Origin: Tahibacter aquaticus
GTDB lineage: Bacteria > Pseudomonadota > Gammaproteobacteria > Xanthomonadales > Rhodanobacteraceae
DNA: 64,000 bases
Direction of reading: 5' to 3'
NCBI RefSeq assembly: GCF_004363655.1
Contig: NZ_SNZH01000006.1
Location: forward strand, 124,001 to 188,000
How positions within the stretch are numbered: position 1 is the stretch's first letter; each line of letters opens with the position of its first letter. A program made the translations under genes and the position numbers. Of this stretch, positions 34,188 through 43,002 are shown in pieces. The notes beneath the pieces were generated by a model. The model saw only the letters and a list, made by a program, of their open reading frames with translations, was not told the origin of the DNA and ran no database searches.

Positions 34188-35564
34188 ATGACCGATATTG
34201 CTTCGCTGGCCCTGCCGCCTGCGCTGTCCCAGGCGCTGCAGGCGCTTTCCTTCGACACCTTGACGCCGGTTCAGGCGCAGGCGGTGCCGCCATTGCTGCA
34301 GGGGCGCGACGTGATAGCGCAGGCGCGCACCGGCAGCGGCAAGACCGTGGCCTTCGGCCTGGGCCTGCTCGCCCGCATCGATCCGGCCCAGGGCGCGCTG
34401 CAGGCGCTGGTGCTGGCGCCGACGCGGGAACTGGCTGACCAGGTCGGCAAGGTGATCCGCCAGCTGGCGCGATTTCTTCCCAATGTGAAACTTTCCATCC
34501 TGTGTGGCGGCGTGCCGCTGCGCGTGCAGGTGGAATCGCTGGTGCATATGCCCCACATCGTCGTCGGCACGCCGGGGCGGATTCTGGAACATCTGGAAAA
34601 AGGCAGCCTGGAGCTGGGCAGCCTGCGCGTGCTGGTGCTGGACGAGGCCGACCGCATGCTCGACATGGGTTTTGCCGACGCGATTGCCGCGGTGGTCAAG
34701 TTCGCGCCGCGCGAATGCCAGACCAACCTGTTCTCGGCCACCTTTCCCGACGAGATCCGCGCGCTGAGCAACGAATTCCAGCGCGATGCGATCGAGATCA
34801 GCATCGACGGCGACTCGCAGGTTCCCGAAATCGTACAGCGCTTCTACGAAGTCGAGCCCGAACGCAAGCTCGATACCGTGGCCTGGCTGCTGTCCGAGCA
34901 CAAGCCGGTCTCGGCGATGATCTTCTGCAACACACGGCGCGACACCCAGGACGTTGCCGCGGCGCTGGACGAGCGTGGCTATTCGGTGCTTGCGCTGCAC
35001 GGCGATCTGGAACAGCGCGATCGCGACGAAGTGCTGGTGCGCTTTGCCAATCGCAGCTGCTCTGTCCTCGTCGCCACCGACGTCGCGGCGCGCGGGCTCG
35101 ATATTGAAGATCTGCCCGTGGTGCTGATGTACGACATCGCCAGCGACGCTGATACCCACGTGCACCGCAGCGGCCGCACCGGCCGTGCCGGCCGCAGTGG
35201 CCTGGTGCTGACCTTGTGCAGTTCCCGCGAGATGAGTCGTGCCAAGGTCATCGAGGAGCGCCTGGGCCAGCCCCTGCGCTGGGAGACGGCAAAGACCACG
35301 CCTGGTCGTCTGAAGACCGGCCAGCTGTCGACCATGCAGACCCTGGTCATCGACGGCGGACGCAAGGACAAGCTGCGTCCGGCCGATATTCTCGGCGCAC
35401 TGACCGGTACGGCAGGCATCGCTGCGGCCGACGTGGGCAAGATCGCGATCTTCGACGTCCGCGCCTATGTCGCAGTGACGCGCGGCATTGCCGATCAGGC
35501 CTTGCAGAAGCTGCGCGAAGGCAAGATCAAGGGGCGCAATTTGCGCGTGCGCAAGCTGGGCTGA
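34188..35564 (+). CDS. dbpA: ATP-dependent RNA helicase DbpA
   Basis: DEAD-box helicase that acts on 23S rRNA during large-subunit assembly. The 458-residue protein shows the Q motif (FDTLTPVQAQAVP), motif I ARTGSGKT, motif Ia PTRELADQV, motif II VLDEADRMLDMGF, motif III SAT and motif VI HRSGRTGRAGR. The C-terminal RNA-binding domain specific to DbpA is present: TLVIDGGRKDKLRPADILGA and VGKIAIFDVRAYVAV. It is monocistronic. Confidence 0.95.
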   Translation: MTDIASLALPPALSQALQALSFDTLTPVQAQAVPPLLQGRDVIAQARTGSGKTVAFGLGLLARIDPAQGALQALVLAPTRELADQVGKVIRQLARFLPNVKLSILCGGVPLRVQVESLVHMPHIVVGTPGRILEHLEKGSLELGSLRVLVLDEADRMLDMGFADAIAAVVKFAPRECQTNLFSATFPDEIRALSNEFQRDAIEISIDGDSQVPEIVQRFYEVEPERKLDTVAWLLSEHKPVSAMIFCNTRRDTQDVAAALDERGYSVLALHGDLEQRDRDEVLVRFANRSCSVLVATDVAARGLDIEDLPVVLMYDIASDADTHVHRSGRTGRAGRSGLVLTLCSSREMSRAKVIEERLGQPLRWETAKTTPGRLKTGQLSTMQTLVIDGGRKDKLRPADILGALTGTAGIAAADVGKIAIFDVRAYVAVTRGIADQALQKLREGKIKGRNLRVRKLG

Positions 35565-35603
35565 AACGAGCGGGTCGGGCAGACCGGATCGGGCTCTTGC
35601 GCC

Positions 35604-35912
35604 TTACTTGCTGTAGGGCGCCGGGTCGACGCCATCGTTGACCGACTGGATTTCGACTTTTCCGCTGCCGCGGCGAACGATGCACAATTTCAATTCGTCC
35701 TTTTTCCTGCCTTGCTTGCCGCGGATGAGCAGGGCAGTGCCGACCTCGTCGGAGAACAGCATCAGGCGGCCTTCGCTGCGCGGCTTCTCCAGCTGGCTTG
35801 CCTTGAGGCAGCTGGTGACGACCTGGCGGTAGTGCTGGTCCCAGGCGTCGGGCGCACTGGCCAGGGCCGGCGTGGCGACGGCGAGCAGGCAGAGCAGGGC
35901 GGATCGATGCAT
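35604..35912 (-). CDS. Small exported protein of unknown function
   Basis: A 102-residue protein with a clear signal peptide (MHRSALLCLLAVATPALASA) and a mature part of about 83 residues with two cysteines (SCLKAS and LCIVRR) that could form a disulfide. No domain is recognised. It is convergent with dbpA and divergent from kdsB. The codon use matches its neighbours, so it is probably a real gene. Confidence 0.65.
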   Translation of the reverse strand: MHRSALLCLLAVATPALASAPDAWDQHYRQVVTSCLKASQLEKPRSEGRLMLFSDEVGTALLIRGKQGRKKDELKLCIVRRGSGKVEIQSVNDGVDPAPYSK

Positions 35913-36074
35913 GCGGTACTCCCATTGGCAGTGCTGCCATAGCTAGCCGATCACGCATGAACGACAAGTGCAGGCGCCGCCGCTGCGCCCGGCGCTCTGG
36001 CTGGCCCGGCGGTGTGCGCATCTCGCGCCGGGCCTCACCTACAATCCTCGCCTGTCCTCACGATTGCGCCCGCC

Positions 36075-36833
36075 ATGCCCGAATTCGTCGTCGCCATTCC
36101 TGCCCGCTACGCATCCACCCGGCTGCCGGGCAAGCCGCTGAGCCTGATTGCCGGCGAGCCCATGATCGTCCATGTCGCACGGCGCGCGTTTGCCGCCGGT
36201 GCGCGGGAGGTGGTGGTGGCGACCGACGACGAACGCATCGCCCTGGCGCTGGCGGCGCAGCCGGTAACGGTCTGCATGACGCGCGCCGACCATGTTTCGG
36301 GCAGCGACCGCCTGGCCGAATGCGTGGAACAGCGTGGCTGGAGCGACGATACCGTCGTCGTGAACCTGCAGGGCGACGAGCCGATGGCGCCGCCCAGCGG
36401 TATCCGTGCGGTGGCCGAGGCGCTGGTGGCCAACGATGCGCCCATGGCCACCCTGGCCACGGCCATCGCCAGCGCCGAAGAACTGTTCGATCCTAATTGT
36501 GTAAAAGTGGTCTCAGCAGGTGAACTGGCCTTGTATTTCAGCCGCGCTCCCATGCCCTGGGCACGCGACGACTTCGCTGTTTCTCGTACGCAGCTGCCGG
36601 CTGCGGTGCCGTTCCTGCGCCATATCGGCATCTATGCCTACCGTGCCGGCTTCCTGCGCCGCTACAGCAGCCTGGCGCGCACGCCGCTGGAAACGGCCGA
36701 ATCGCTGGAGCAGCTGCGCGTGCTGGAACACGGCTATCGCATTGCCGTGCGCCTGGCACCGGAAGCGTTTCCCGCTGGCGTGGATACGCCGCACGACCTG
36801 GCCCGCGTGAACGCACTGCTGGCGCGCGGATGA
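36075..36833 (+). CDS. kdsB: 3-deoxy-manno-octulosonate cytidylyltransferase
   Basis: Activates Kdo as CMP-Kdo for lipopolysaccharide inner core synthesis. The 252-residue protein starts [20 protein letters not shown], the nucleotide-binding loop of the family. It also has [23 protein letters not shown] and [15 protein letters not shown]. The ATG at 36075 is chosen because the frame upstream lacks KdsB similarity. The stop overlaps the phosphatase start (ATGA). Confidence 0.95.
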   Translation: MPEFVVAIPARYASTRLPGKPLSLIAGEPMIVHVARRAFAAGAREVVVATDDERIALALAAQPVTVCMTRADHVSGSDRLAECVEQRGWSDDTVVVNLQGDEPMAPPSGIRAVAEALVANDAPMATLATAIASAEELFDPNCVKVVSAGELALYFSRAPMPWARDDFAVSRTQLPAAVPFLRHIGIYAYRAGFLRRYSSLARTPLETAESLEQLRVLEHGYRIAVRLAPEAFPAGVDTPHDLARVNALLARG

Positions 36834-37285
36834 AAATTTTATTTGTGTGCCTTGGCAATATTTGCCGTTCACCCGTATTCGAGGCAGTGCTGCGCCAGCA
36901 GCTACAGCGCAGCCGGCTGGACTGGCAAGTGGCCTCGGTCGGCACCGGCGGCTGGCATGCAGGCGACGGTGCCGACCCGCGCAGCTGCGCGTCGGCCCTG
37001 CGCCGCGGCTACAGCCTGGAAAGCCATCGCGCGCGCCAGCTGGCTGCAACCGACTATCGCGATTTCGACTGGCTGCTCGCCGCCGACCGCAGCAACCTGG
37101 CCGAGATCGAACAGCGCCGTCCCGCCGCGGCAACGGCGCAGGCCACCCTGGCGCTGCCGTTCGCCGGCATAACCGCACCGCAGGAAATTCCCGATCCGTA
37201 CTACGGCAAGCAGGCCGGCTTCGACCAGGTGATCGACCTGGCCGAAGATTTCGCCCGCCGCCTCATCACCCGCGGTAAACCGTAG
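36830..37285 (+). CDS. Low-molecular-weight protein tyrosine phosphatase
   Basis: A 151-residue LMW-PTP. The catalytic P-loop is CLGNICRS (Cys7 to Arg13), and the general acid Asp lies in [13 protein letters not shown] near the C terminus. Members often dephosphorylate tyrosine kinases that control polysaccharide export, but its target is unknown. It is translationally coupled to kdsB by a four-base overlap, a common pairing in this bacterial group. Confidence 0.92.
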   Translation: MKILFVCLGNICRSPVFEAVLRQQLQRSRLDWQVASVGTGGWHAGDGADPRSCASALRRGYSLESHRARQLAATDYRDFDWLLAADRSNLAEIEQRRPAAATAQATLALPFAGITAPQEIPDPYYGKQAGFDQVIDLAEDFARRLITRGKP

Positions 37286-37289
37286 AAAA

Positions 37290-37480
37290 ATCGTAGGTCG
37301 GGGTAGGCCACAGGTGCACCCCAGCATCGAGGTTGATCCCAATCAAAGATCCCGTGCCGAAGGAGCGCCCGGATCGCGAACAGGTGTCGTCATGGGCTTT
37401 TCGTGCGTGATGCGCCTAGATGTTGAGGTGCGCCTGGCGGCTGACCCCAACCTACCCGACCGTCGCAGCAAGTTGCGCAG
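37290..37480. repeat. Intergenic inverted-repeat element
   Basis: The left end at 37291 reads CGTAGGTCGGGGTAGGCC and the right end at 37440-37462 reads, on the complement, GTCGGGTAGGTTGGGGTCAG. They form imperfect inverted termini around ~150 bases with no gene. A related GTAGGTTGGGATAAGCC block lies inside the lipoprotein gene near 14990. It resembles the widely dispersed GTAGGTTGGGGTGAGC-type repeats of proteobacterial genomes. The 270-base gap before the NHL gene holds nothing else. Confidence 0.5.
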
Positions 37481-37556
37481 GCCTGTGACCAAGATTGACC
37501 CTTTGTCGGGCCGGATCGGGAATAATCCGCCGGCATACGCAACCGAGGCTTGATCC

Positions 37557-38987
37557 ATGGCACAGCACGTTGAGACCTTCGAGTTCCCGGCTGGGCTGGA
37601 ATGGGTCAATACCATCCAGGTGCCCAGCGCAGAGAGTCTGCGCGGGCGCGTGACCCTGCTGTATTTCTGGACCTACGACAGCGTCCATTGCGTCAACCTG
37701 CTGGCCGACCTGGCCTGGCTGGAAAATCGCTATCACGACGGCCTGTGCATCGTCGGCGTGCACACGCCGCGCTACAGCGGCCAGCGTACGGCCGCGGCGG
37801 TGCTCAAGGCAGTCAACCGCCACCAGCTGCGCCATCCGGTGGCCAGTGATCCGAATTACCTGCTGTGGCAGCGTTTCGGTGTGCAGGCATGGCCCAGCGT
37901 AGTCCTGCTCGACACCCAGGGCCACGCCGTGGCGATCTTCACCGGCGAAGGCCAGCGCCAGGAAATCGACCGGCGCATCACCGGCCTGCTCGACGACGCC
38001 ATCGCCCAGGACACGCGGGTCTACGAAGCCTGGCCGGCGGTCGGCCGGCCCGAACCGCGCCTGCCGCTGGCATTTCCCGCGCGCGTGGTCGCCACGGCCG
38101 ATCATTTGTACATCGCCGATACCGGCCATCACCGCGTGCTGGAAACCACGCTGGACGGGCGCATCCAGCGCCAGTTCGGTGCCGGCAATGCGGGCTACTG
38201 GGACGGCCGCCTGATCGATTGCGGCCTGTCCTCGCCGCAGGGCCTGGCGCTGGGCAAGGACAGTCTCTATATCGCCGATACCGGCAACCATGCCATCCGC
38301 CGCGTACGCCTGTTGTCGGGCGAGGTGGAAACCGTCGCCGGCACCGGCAAGGCCGGGCGCGACCGGCCCAACCTGCACCCCGACCCGACCGCCGTCGGCC
38401 TGTGCGCACCGGTCGACCTGGTGCTGCTTAACGAGCATCTGTATTTCAGCCTGGCCGGACAGCACCAGATCTGGGATCTGGAACTCACCCGGCGCACGCT
38501 GGACATACTCGCCGGTTCAGGCCGCTTCGGCATCGACGACGGTGCCGGTGCCTATGCCAGCTTTGCCCAGCCGGCCGGGCTGGCCAGCCTCGGTCAGGCC
38601 CTGGTCGTGGCCGATGCGGGTGCCGGGGCGATCCGGGCGATTCGCCTGGCCGACCGCAAGGTCACCACGGTGATCGGTGCCGGTCCCTGGGAGTTCGGCG
38701 ATGCCCAGGGCAGCCGCGACACCGCACGCCTGCAGCATCCCCAGGGCGTGGCCACCGATCCGCGCGGCCTGGTCTTCGTCGCCGACAGCTACAACAGCAA
38801 GCTCAAGGCGATCAACCTCAAGAGCGGCGAGACGCGCAGCTTCAGCCTGCCGTACCGCTTCCACGAGCCCGAAGGCGTCAGCCTGAGCCAGAACGCGCTG
38901 TGGATCGCCAATACCAATGCGCACGAGATCGTGCGCGTCGACCTGGCCAACAGCGGCAGCTGCCAGCGCATTGCGGTCGGCGAATAG
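37557..38987 (+). CDS. Thioredoxin-fold and NHL beta-propeller protein
   Basis: A 476-residue protein with an N-terminal thioredoxin-like domain (VTLLYFWTYDSVHCVNLLAD) and a C-terminal six-bladed NHL propeller. The blades recur as LYIADTGHHRVLE, LYIADTGNHAIRRV, LVVADAGAGAIRAI and VFVADSYNSKLKAI. This is the NHLRC2-like architecture. The usual C-x-x-C pair is reduced to a single cysteine (SVHC), so disulfide exchange is doubtful. There is no signal peptide, so it is likely cytoplasmic. Function unknown. Confidence 0.85.
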   Translation: MAQHVETFEFPAGLEWVNTIQVPSAESLRGRVTLLYFWTYDSVHCVNLLADLAWLENRYHDGLCIVGVHTPRYSGQRTAAAVLKAVNRHQLRHPVASDPNYLLWQRFGVQAWPSVVLLDTQGHAVAIFTGEGQRQEIDRRITGLLDDAIAQDTRVYEAWPAVGRPEPRLPLAFPARVVATADHLYIADTGHHRVLETTLDGRIQRQFGAGNAGYWDGRLIDCGLSSPQGLALGKDSLYIADTGNHAIRRVRLLSGEVETVAGTGKAGRDRPNLHPDPTAVGLCAPVDLVLLNEHLYFSLAGQHQIWDLELTRRTLDILAGSGRFGIDDGAGAYASFAQPAGLASLGQALVVADAGAGAIRAIRLADRKVTTVIGAGPWEFGDAQGSRDTARLQHPQGVATDPRGLVFVADSYNSKLKAINLKSGETRSFSLPYRFHEPEGVSLSQNALWIANTNAHEIVRVDLANSGSCQRIAVGE

Positions 38988-39064
38988 GCCGGAATAGCCG
39001 CGCGGCACTTGATTCTGCCGCCGCAGCGCTATAACTCCGGTTCTGCCCCGCACGTTCCGAGTTC

Positions 39065-40897
39065 ATGGATTCCAGCCACGCTACGCCCAGCCCCTTCGAC
39101 GGCAAGGACTTCGTCCGTCACCTGACCAGCTCGCCCGGCGTCTATCGCATGTTCGACGGGCGCGGCGAGCTGCTGTACGTGGGCAAGGCGCGCGACCTGA
39201 AGAAGCGCGTCGGCAGCTATTTCCTCAAGCCGCGGCTGGAGCCGCGCATCATGGCCATGATCAGCCAGATTGCGCGCATGGAAACCACGCTGACGCGCAC
39301 CGAAGGCGAGGCGCTGATTCTCGAAGCGCAGCTGATCAAGTCGCTCAAGCCGCGCTACAACATCTTGCTGCGCGACGACAAAAGCTATCCGTATATTTTT
39401 ATCTCCGCCGGCAGCGATGCGCCTCGCATGAGCTTCCACCGCGGCGCCAAGAACGAGAAGGGGCGCTATTTCGGCCCGTATCCCAGCGGTTATGCGGTGC
39501 GCGAAAGCCTCGGTCTGATGCAGAAGCTGTTCCTGGTGCGCCAGTGCGAGGACAGCTATTTCCGCAACCGTTCGCGGCCCTGCCTGCAGTACCAGATCAA
39601 GCGCTGCAGCGCGCCCTGCGTAGGCCTGATCGAGGAATCCGACTATGCCGCCAGCGTACGCCACGCGGCGATGTTCCTCGAAGGCAAGAGCACGCAGGTG
39701 ATCGACGAACTGGTTGCACGCATGGAACAGGCCAGCCGCGCGCTGGAGTTCGAGCGGGCAGCGGCCTTGCGCGACCAGGTCGGCACGCTCAAGCAATTGC
39801 AGGCACGCCACTACGTGCACGGCGCCAGCGCCGATATGGATGTGCTCGGCTGCCGTATCGACAACGGCCTGGCCTGCGTCTCGGTGCTGTTCTTCCGCAA
39901 CGGCATCAGCCTGGGCTCGCGCGATTTCTTCCCGCGGCTGTCGCTGGATGCGAGCGAGACCGACCTGCTGGCGGCGTTCGTCGCGCAGTATTACCTCGAC
40001 CGGCCGGTACCGGAGGAAATCATCGTCAGCGCGGCCGGCGAGGAAATGCCGCTGCTGGCCGAGGCGCTGGCCACCCAGGCCGGACATAAAGTGGAGATCA
40101 AGAGCAGCGTGCGTGCCGAGCGCGCGCGCTTCCTCGAACTGGCGCAGAAGAACGCCAGCGCGGCACTGGCTTCGCGCCTGGCCAGCCGGCAGACCGTGCG
40201 CGATCGTTTCGAGGCCTTGCGCGTATTGCTGCAGCGAGAGCAGCTGCCCAGCCGCATCGAATGTTTCGACATCAGCCACACCATGGGTGAGGCAACGGTC
40301 GCTTCCTGCGTGGTGTTCGGTCTCGAAGGCGCAGAGAAATCGCATTACCGCCGCTTCAATATCAGCGGCATCGTCGGCGGCGACGACTACGCCGCCATGC
40401 ACCAGGCGCTGGAACGGCGCTACAAGCGCCTGAGCGCAGGCGAAGGGTTGCTGCCCGACATCTTGCTGATCGACGGCGGCAAGGGGCAGGTGGCGCAGGC
40501 ATTGGACGTGCTGAGCGAGCTTGGCGTCAGCGGCGTCGAGGTAGTCGGTGTGGCCAAGGGGCCGGAGCGCCGCGCCGGCCACGAGACCTTGATACTGGGC
40601 AATACCGGCCGCAGCGTATGGCCAGGTCCGGATTCGCCGGCTTCCCACCTGATCCAGTCCATTCGCGACGAGGCCCACCGCTTTGCCATCACCGGCCACC
40701 GGCAGCGGCGCGAAAAAGCGCGCAAGGAGTCCAGCCTGGAAGAGATTCCCGGCGTCGGTGCGCGGCGGCGCTCGGCCCTGCTCAAGCAGTTCGGCGGCAT
40801 TGCCGGCATTGCCAATGCGGGTGTGGAGGAACTCATGCAGGTGAAGGGAGTCAGCAAGGATCTTGCCGAGCGTATCTACGCCCGGTTTCATGGTTAG
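39065..40897 (+). CDS. uvrC: UvrABC system protein C (excinuclease subunit)
   Basis: Makes the dual incisions of nucleotide excision repair. The 610-residue protein has the GIY-YIG nuclease (SSPGVYRMFDGRGELLYVGK), the Cys-rich joint CLQYQIKRCSAPCVG, the UVR motif around residues 200-235, the RNase H-like nuclease (ECFDISHTMGEATVASCVVF, LLIDGGKGQ) and a C-terminal helix-hairpin-helix pair (EEIPGVGARRRSALLKQFGG). It is followed by pgsA and then a tRNA cluster, the order known from many gammaproteobacteria. Confidence 0.97.
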   Translation: MDSSHATPSPFDGKDFVRHLTSSPGVYRMFDGRGELLYVGKARDLKKRVGSYFLKPRLEPRIMAMISQIARMETTLTRTEGEALILEAQLIKSLKPRYNILLRDDKSYPYIFISAGSDAPRMSFHRGAKNEKGRYFGPYPSGYAVRESLGLMQKLFLVRQCEDSYFRNRSRPCLQYQIKRCSAPCVGLIEESDYAASVRHAAMFLEGKSTQVIDELVARMEQASRALEFERAAALRDQVGTLKQLQARHYVHGASADMDVLGCRIDNGLACVSVLFFRNGISLGSRDFFPRLSLDASETDLLAAFVAQYYLDRPVPEEIIVSAAGEEMPLLAEALATQAGHKVEIKSSVRAERARFLELAQKNASAALASRLASRQTVRDRFEALRVLLQREQLPSRIECFDISHTMGEATVASCVVFGLEGAEKSHYRRFNISGIVGGDDYAAMHQALERRYKRLSAGEGLLPDILLIDGGKGQVAQALDVLSELGVSGVEVVGVAKGPERRAGHETLILGNTGRSVWPGPDSPASHLIQSIRDEAHRFAITGHRQRREKARKESSLEEIPGVGARRRSALLKQFGGIAGIANAGVEELMQVKGVSKDLAERIYARFHG

Positions 40898-40978
40898 GCC
40901 GGGACGGCCATGTCACACTCCAAGCCGCTCCACGCCTTGTCTGTTCTGCCACAGTCACCCCGCCATCAAGGAAGCCTG

Positions 40979-41548
40979 GTGCGACCGATCCGCTTGACCC
41001 TGCCGACGATGCTGACGCTGTTCCGCATCCTGCTGCTGCCTGTGATGGTGGTCGTGTTCTATCTGCCGTTCCGTGGTGCCAACCTGGCTGCGGCAGCGAT
41101 CTTCATTGCCGCGGCGCTGACCGATTGGCTGGACGGCTGGATTGCACGGCGCTACGGCATGACCTCGGCCTTCGGCGCCTTTCTCGACCCGGTCGCCGAC
41201 AAGCTCATGGTGGCAGTCACCCTGTTCCTGCTGGTCGAGCGCAATCCCACGCCGATGCTGGCGGTGACCAGTGCCGTCATCGTCGGCCGCGAAATCAGCA
41301 TCTCGGCACTGCGCGAATGGATGGCCGAAATCGGCCAGCGCGCCCGCGTCGGTGTTGCCACCCTGGGCAAGATCAAGACCATCGTGCAGATGGTGGCCCT
41401 GGTCGTTCTGCTGCATCAGCACGACTTCGCCGAATTGCGCCTGTACCGCATCGGCGAATACCTGCTGGTTGCAGCTGCGGCGCTGACGATCTGGTCGGCG
41501 CTGATCTACGTACGTGCGGCATGGCCGGTGCTGCGCGAGCGGGAATAG
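40979..41548 (+). CDS. pgsA: CDP-diacylglycerol-glycerol-3-phosphate 3-phosphatidyltransferase
   Basis: Makes phosphatidylglycerophosphate, the committed step to phosphatidylglycerol and cardiolipin. The CDP-alcohol phosphotransferase signature is DGWIARRYGMTSAFGAFLD followed by PVAD, and four or more membrane segments follow. The GTG at 40979 has AAGGA at six bases and gives a 189-residue protein starting MRPIRLTLPTMLTLFRI, close to the E. coli length. The in-frame ATG at 40910 would add 23 residues. It lies 81 bases after uvrC. Confidence 0.92.
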   Translation: MRPIRLTLPTMLTLFRILLLPVMVVVFYLPFRGANLAAAAIFIAAALTDWLDGWIARRYGMTSAFGAFLDPVADKLMVAVTLFLLVERNPTPMLAVTSAVIVGREISISALREWMAEIGQRARVGVATLGKIKTIVQMVALVVLLHQHDFAELRLYRIGEYLLVAAAALTIWSALIYVRAAWPVLRERE

Positions 41549-41685
41549 CGGCTGCAGCGCCTGTCAGTGCCGCGCCCTGGCCATGGCAGGCGGGTCTGCG
41601 GTTCGCCAGCGCCGGGCTGTGCGACAAACTTCGCTGCCAAGTGTTGACATCGATTCGTAATTCCCTAGAATGCGCGGTCTCCGGT

Positions 41686-41761
<76 letters not shown>

Positions 41762-41770
41762 CGATTTCCA

Positions 41771-41802
41771 CAAAACCTCGGTAAGCCGAGGTTTTGTTTT
41801 TT
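41771..41802 (+). terminator. Intrinsic terminator between tRNA-Gly and tRNA-Cys
   Basis: An 11-bp perfect stem (41771-41781 CAAAACCTCGG with 41786-41796) and TAAG loop are followed by six T. It sits ten bases after the first tRNA-Gly, so the tRNA genes beyond it may rely on readthrough or their own promoter. Confidence 0.9.
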
Positions 41803-41846
41803 CGGGAGACGCTGCGATGTGCAGCGATGGCCCGGATACGAAAACT

Positions 41847-41920
41847 GGCCTGGTGGCAGAGTGGTCATGCAGCGGCCTGCAAAGCCGTGTACGCCGGTTC
41901 GATTCCGACCCAGGCCTCCA
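41847..41920 (+). tRNA. cysT: tRNA-Cys (GCA)
   Basis: A 74-nt tRNA: acceptor GGCCTGG pairs with CCAGGCC, the discriminator is T, and CCA is encoded. The anticodon GCA at 41879-41881 lies in a CGGCC...AGCCG-type stem-loop. It occupies the conserved position between tRNA-Gly and tRNA-Leu downstream of uvrC-pgsA. Confidence 0.95.
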
Positions 41921-41941
41921 GTTTTCGGCAATACAGACAAT

Positions 41942-42017
<76 letters not shown>

Positions 42018-42024
42018 GATTCGC

Positions 42025-42052
42025 AAAAAGCTCCGCAGTGCGGGGCTTTTTT
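42025..42052 (+). terminator. Intrinsic terminator after second tRNA-Gly
   Basis: Stem AAAAAGCTCCGC / GCGGGGCTTTTT (42025-42036 with 42040-42051, one G-U pair) with loop AGT, ending in a T-run. It closes the Gly-Cys-Gly tRNA unit. Confidence 0.85.
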
Positions 42053-42123
42053 GTTGCGCGCGATTCGCACATGCGTTGGCCGCGCAGCCCCGATGCCTGG
42101 GCAGACGCAACTACCGCGTCAGC

Positions 42124-42636
42124 ATGAAAGAATCCAACCTTGCTGTTGCTCAAGAGTTCGCTCGCGAGTGGTACATGCCTCGCTACGCTGGCGAACGCCA
42201 TCCGGCCCCACCTTCCGCGATGCCGCCGAAGCATTCCTTACTGAGTACGGCATCATCACCGAAGGTGAGCGCAACGCTGCCTACGTCGCCGACAAAGGGC
42301 GACACGTAAAGAATCACTGCTCCCTTTCTTCGGCGACGGCCCAATTACAGAAGTAAGTGCTGATCGCAGCGTTGTCCTGCGTACAGCCTGCGCCACACCT
42401 GCATCGGCATGCGACTGATGGAAGGTGCGGACATTTACCAGATTGCGAAGAAATGCCGTGCCGGCGTCGAGATGATCGAGAAGCACTACGCGGCGTACAT
42501 CAAGAACACGCTCGATGCGGCAGCGATCAATGTGCGCAAGCCGAAACCGGCCAGCAAGGCTGCGGCCAACAAGGCGATCAAGCGTCGGAATGCCTGGCAT
42601 TCTTGCCGCTTGGCAGGCGAATTCCTGGTGCTATAG
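42124..42636 (+). pseudogene. Decayed tyrosine recombinase (phage/island integrase)
   Basis: Pieces of a tyrosine integrase lie in different frames. Around 42220-42320 one frame reads FRDAAEAFLTEYGIITEGER and then AAYVADKGRHVKNH. After a shift near 42318 another reads LLPFFGDGPITEVSA, the SAM-like N-terminal domain. The catalytic core is then missing, and the C-terminal part resumes near 42395 with LRHTCIGMRLMEGADIYQIA (the second Arg box) and VEMIEKHYAAYIKNTLDAAA, where HYA carries the Tyr. Frameshift and internal deletion make it non-functional. Its place beside tRNA-Gly marks an old integration event. Confidence 0.8.
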
Positions 42637-42653
42637 TGCCGCCGGTTGGTAGC

Positions 42654-42946
42654 GCGGGCGTGGCGAAATCGGTAGACGCAACGGACTTGAATCAACTTGA
42701 GTGCCCCGGTGGGAAACCCCGGGTGCAGAACTGCTCAAAGTCGGGGAAACCTTTCAACTGGCAATCCCGAGCCAAGCCCGGAGACGGGAAGGTGTAGAGA
42801 CTAGACGGGCAGCACCTACGGCGAGAGCTACGGTGAAGGGATAGTCCAGACCACAAACGCCTTCGCGGGCGGCGGCGAAAGCCGTAGCTGGTATGAAAAT
42901 CCGTCAGGCTTGTCCTATGGGGGTTCGAGTCCCCCCGCCCGCACCA
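42654..42946 (+). tRNA. leuZ: tRNA-Leu (UAA) interrupted by a group I intron
   Basis: The 5' exon (42654-42688) starts GCGGGCGTGGCGAAATCGGT, typical of tRNA-Leu, and ends in ACGGACTT. The 3' exon (42896-42946) begins AAAATCCGT and ends CGCCCGCACCA. Joined, they give an 86-nt tRNA: a 7-bp acceptor stem GCGGGCG/CGCCCGC, an ACGGA/TCCGT anticodon stem with loop CTTAAAA (anticodon UAA), a long variable arm and an encoded CCA. The position after uvrC-pgsA-Gly-Cys is that of E. coli leuZ, which supports UAA. Read without splicing, the loop would give a nonsensical anticodon. Confidence 0.93.
42689..42895 (+). ncRNA. Group I intron (IC3-like, Azoarcus type) in tRNA-Leu
   Basis: A 207-nt intron inserted between U34 and A35. 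The 5' exon end ACUU pairs with the internal guide GAGU (42698-42702 region), leaving the U-G pair at the splice site. The intron ends in G (42895). A GGAAA-capped hairpin (P2) lies near 42704-42722. The core holds GGTGTAGAGACTAGACGG, closely matching the Azoarcus tRNA-Ile intron, with P7 strands AGACTA (42798-42803) and TAGTCC (42842-42847) and a GTGAAGG block between them. No ORF is inside. It is expected to self-splice. Confidence 0.92.
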
Positions 42947-43002
42947 ACTCACTTTGCCGCGCAAGCTTTTCCCGCGACAAAGACCAGTTCATGAGGCGAA
43001 CG

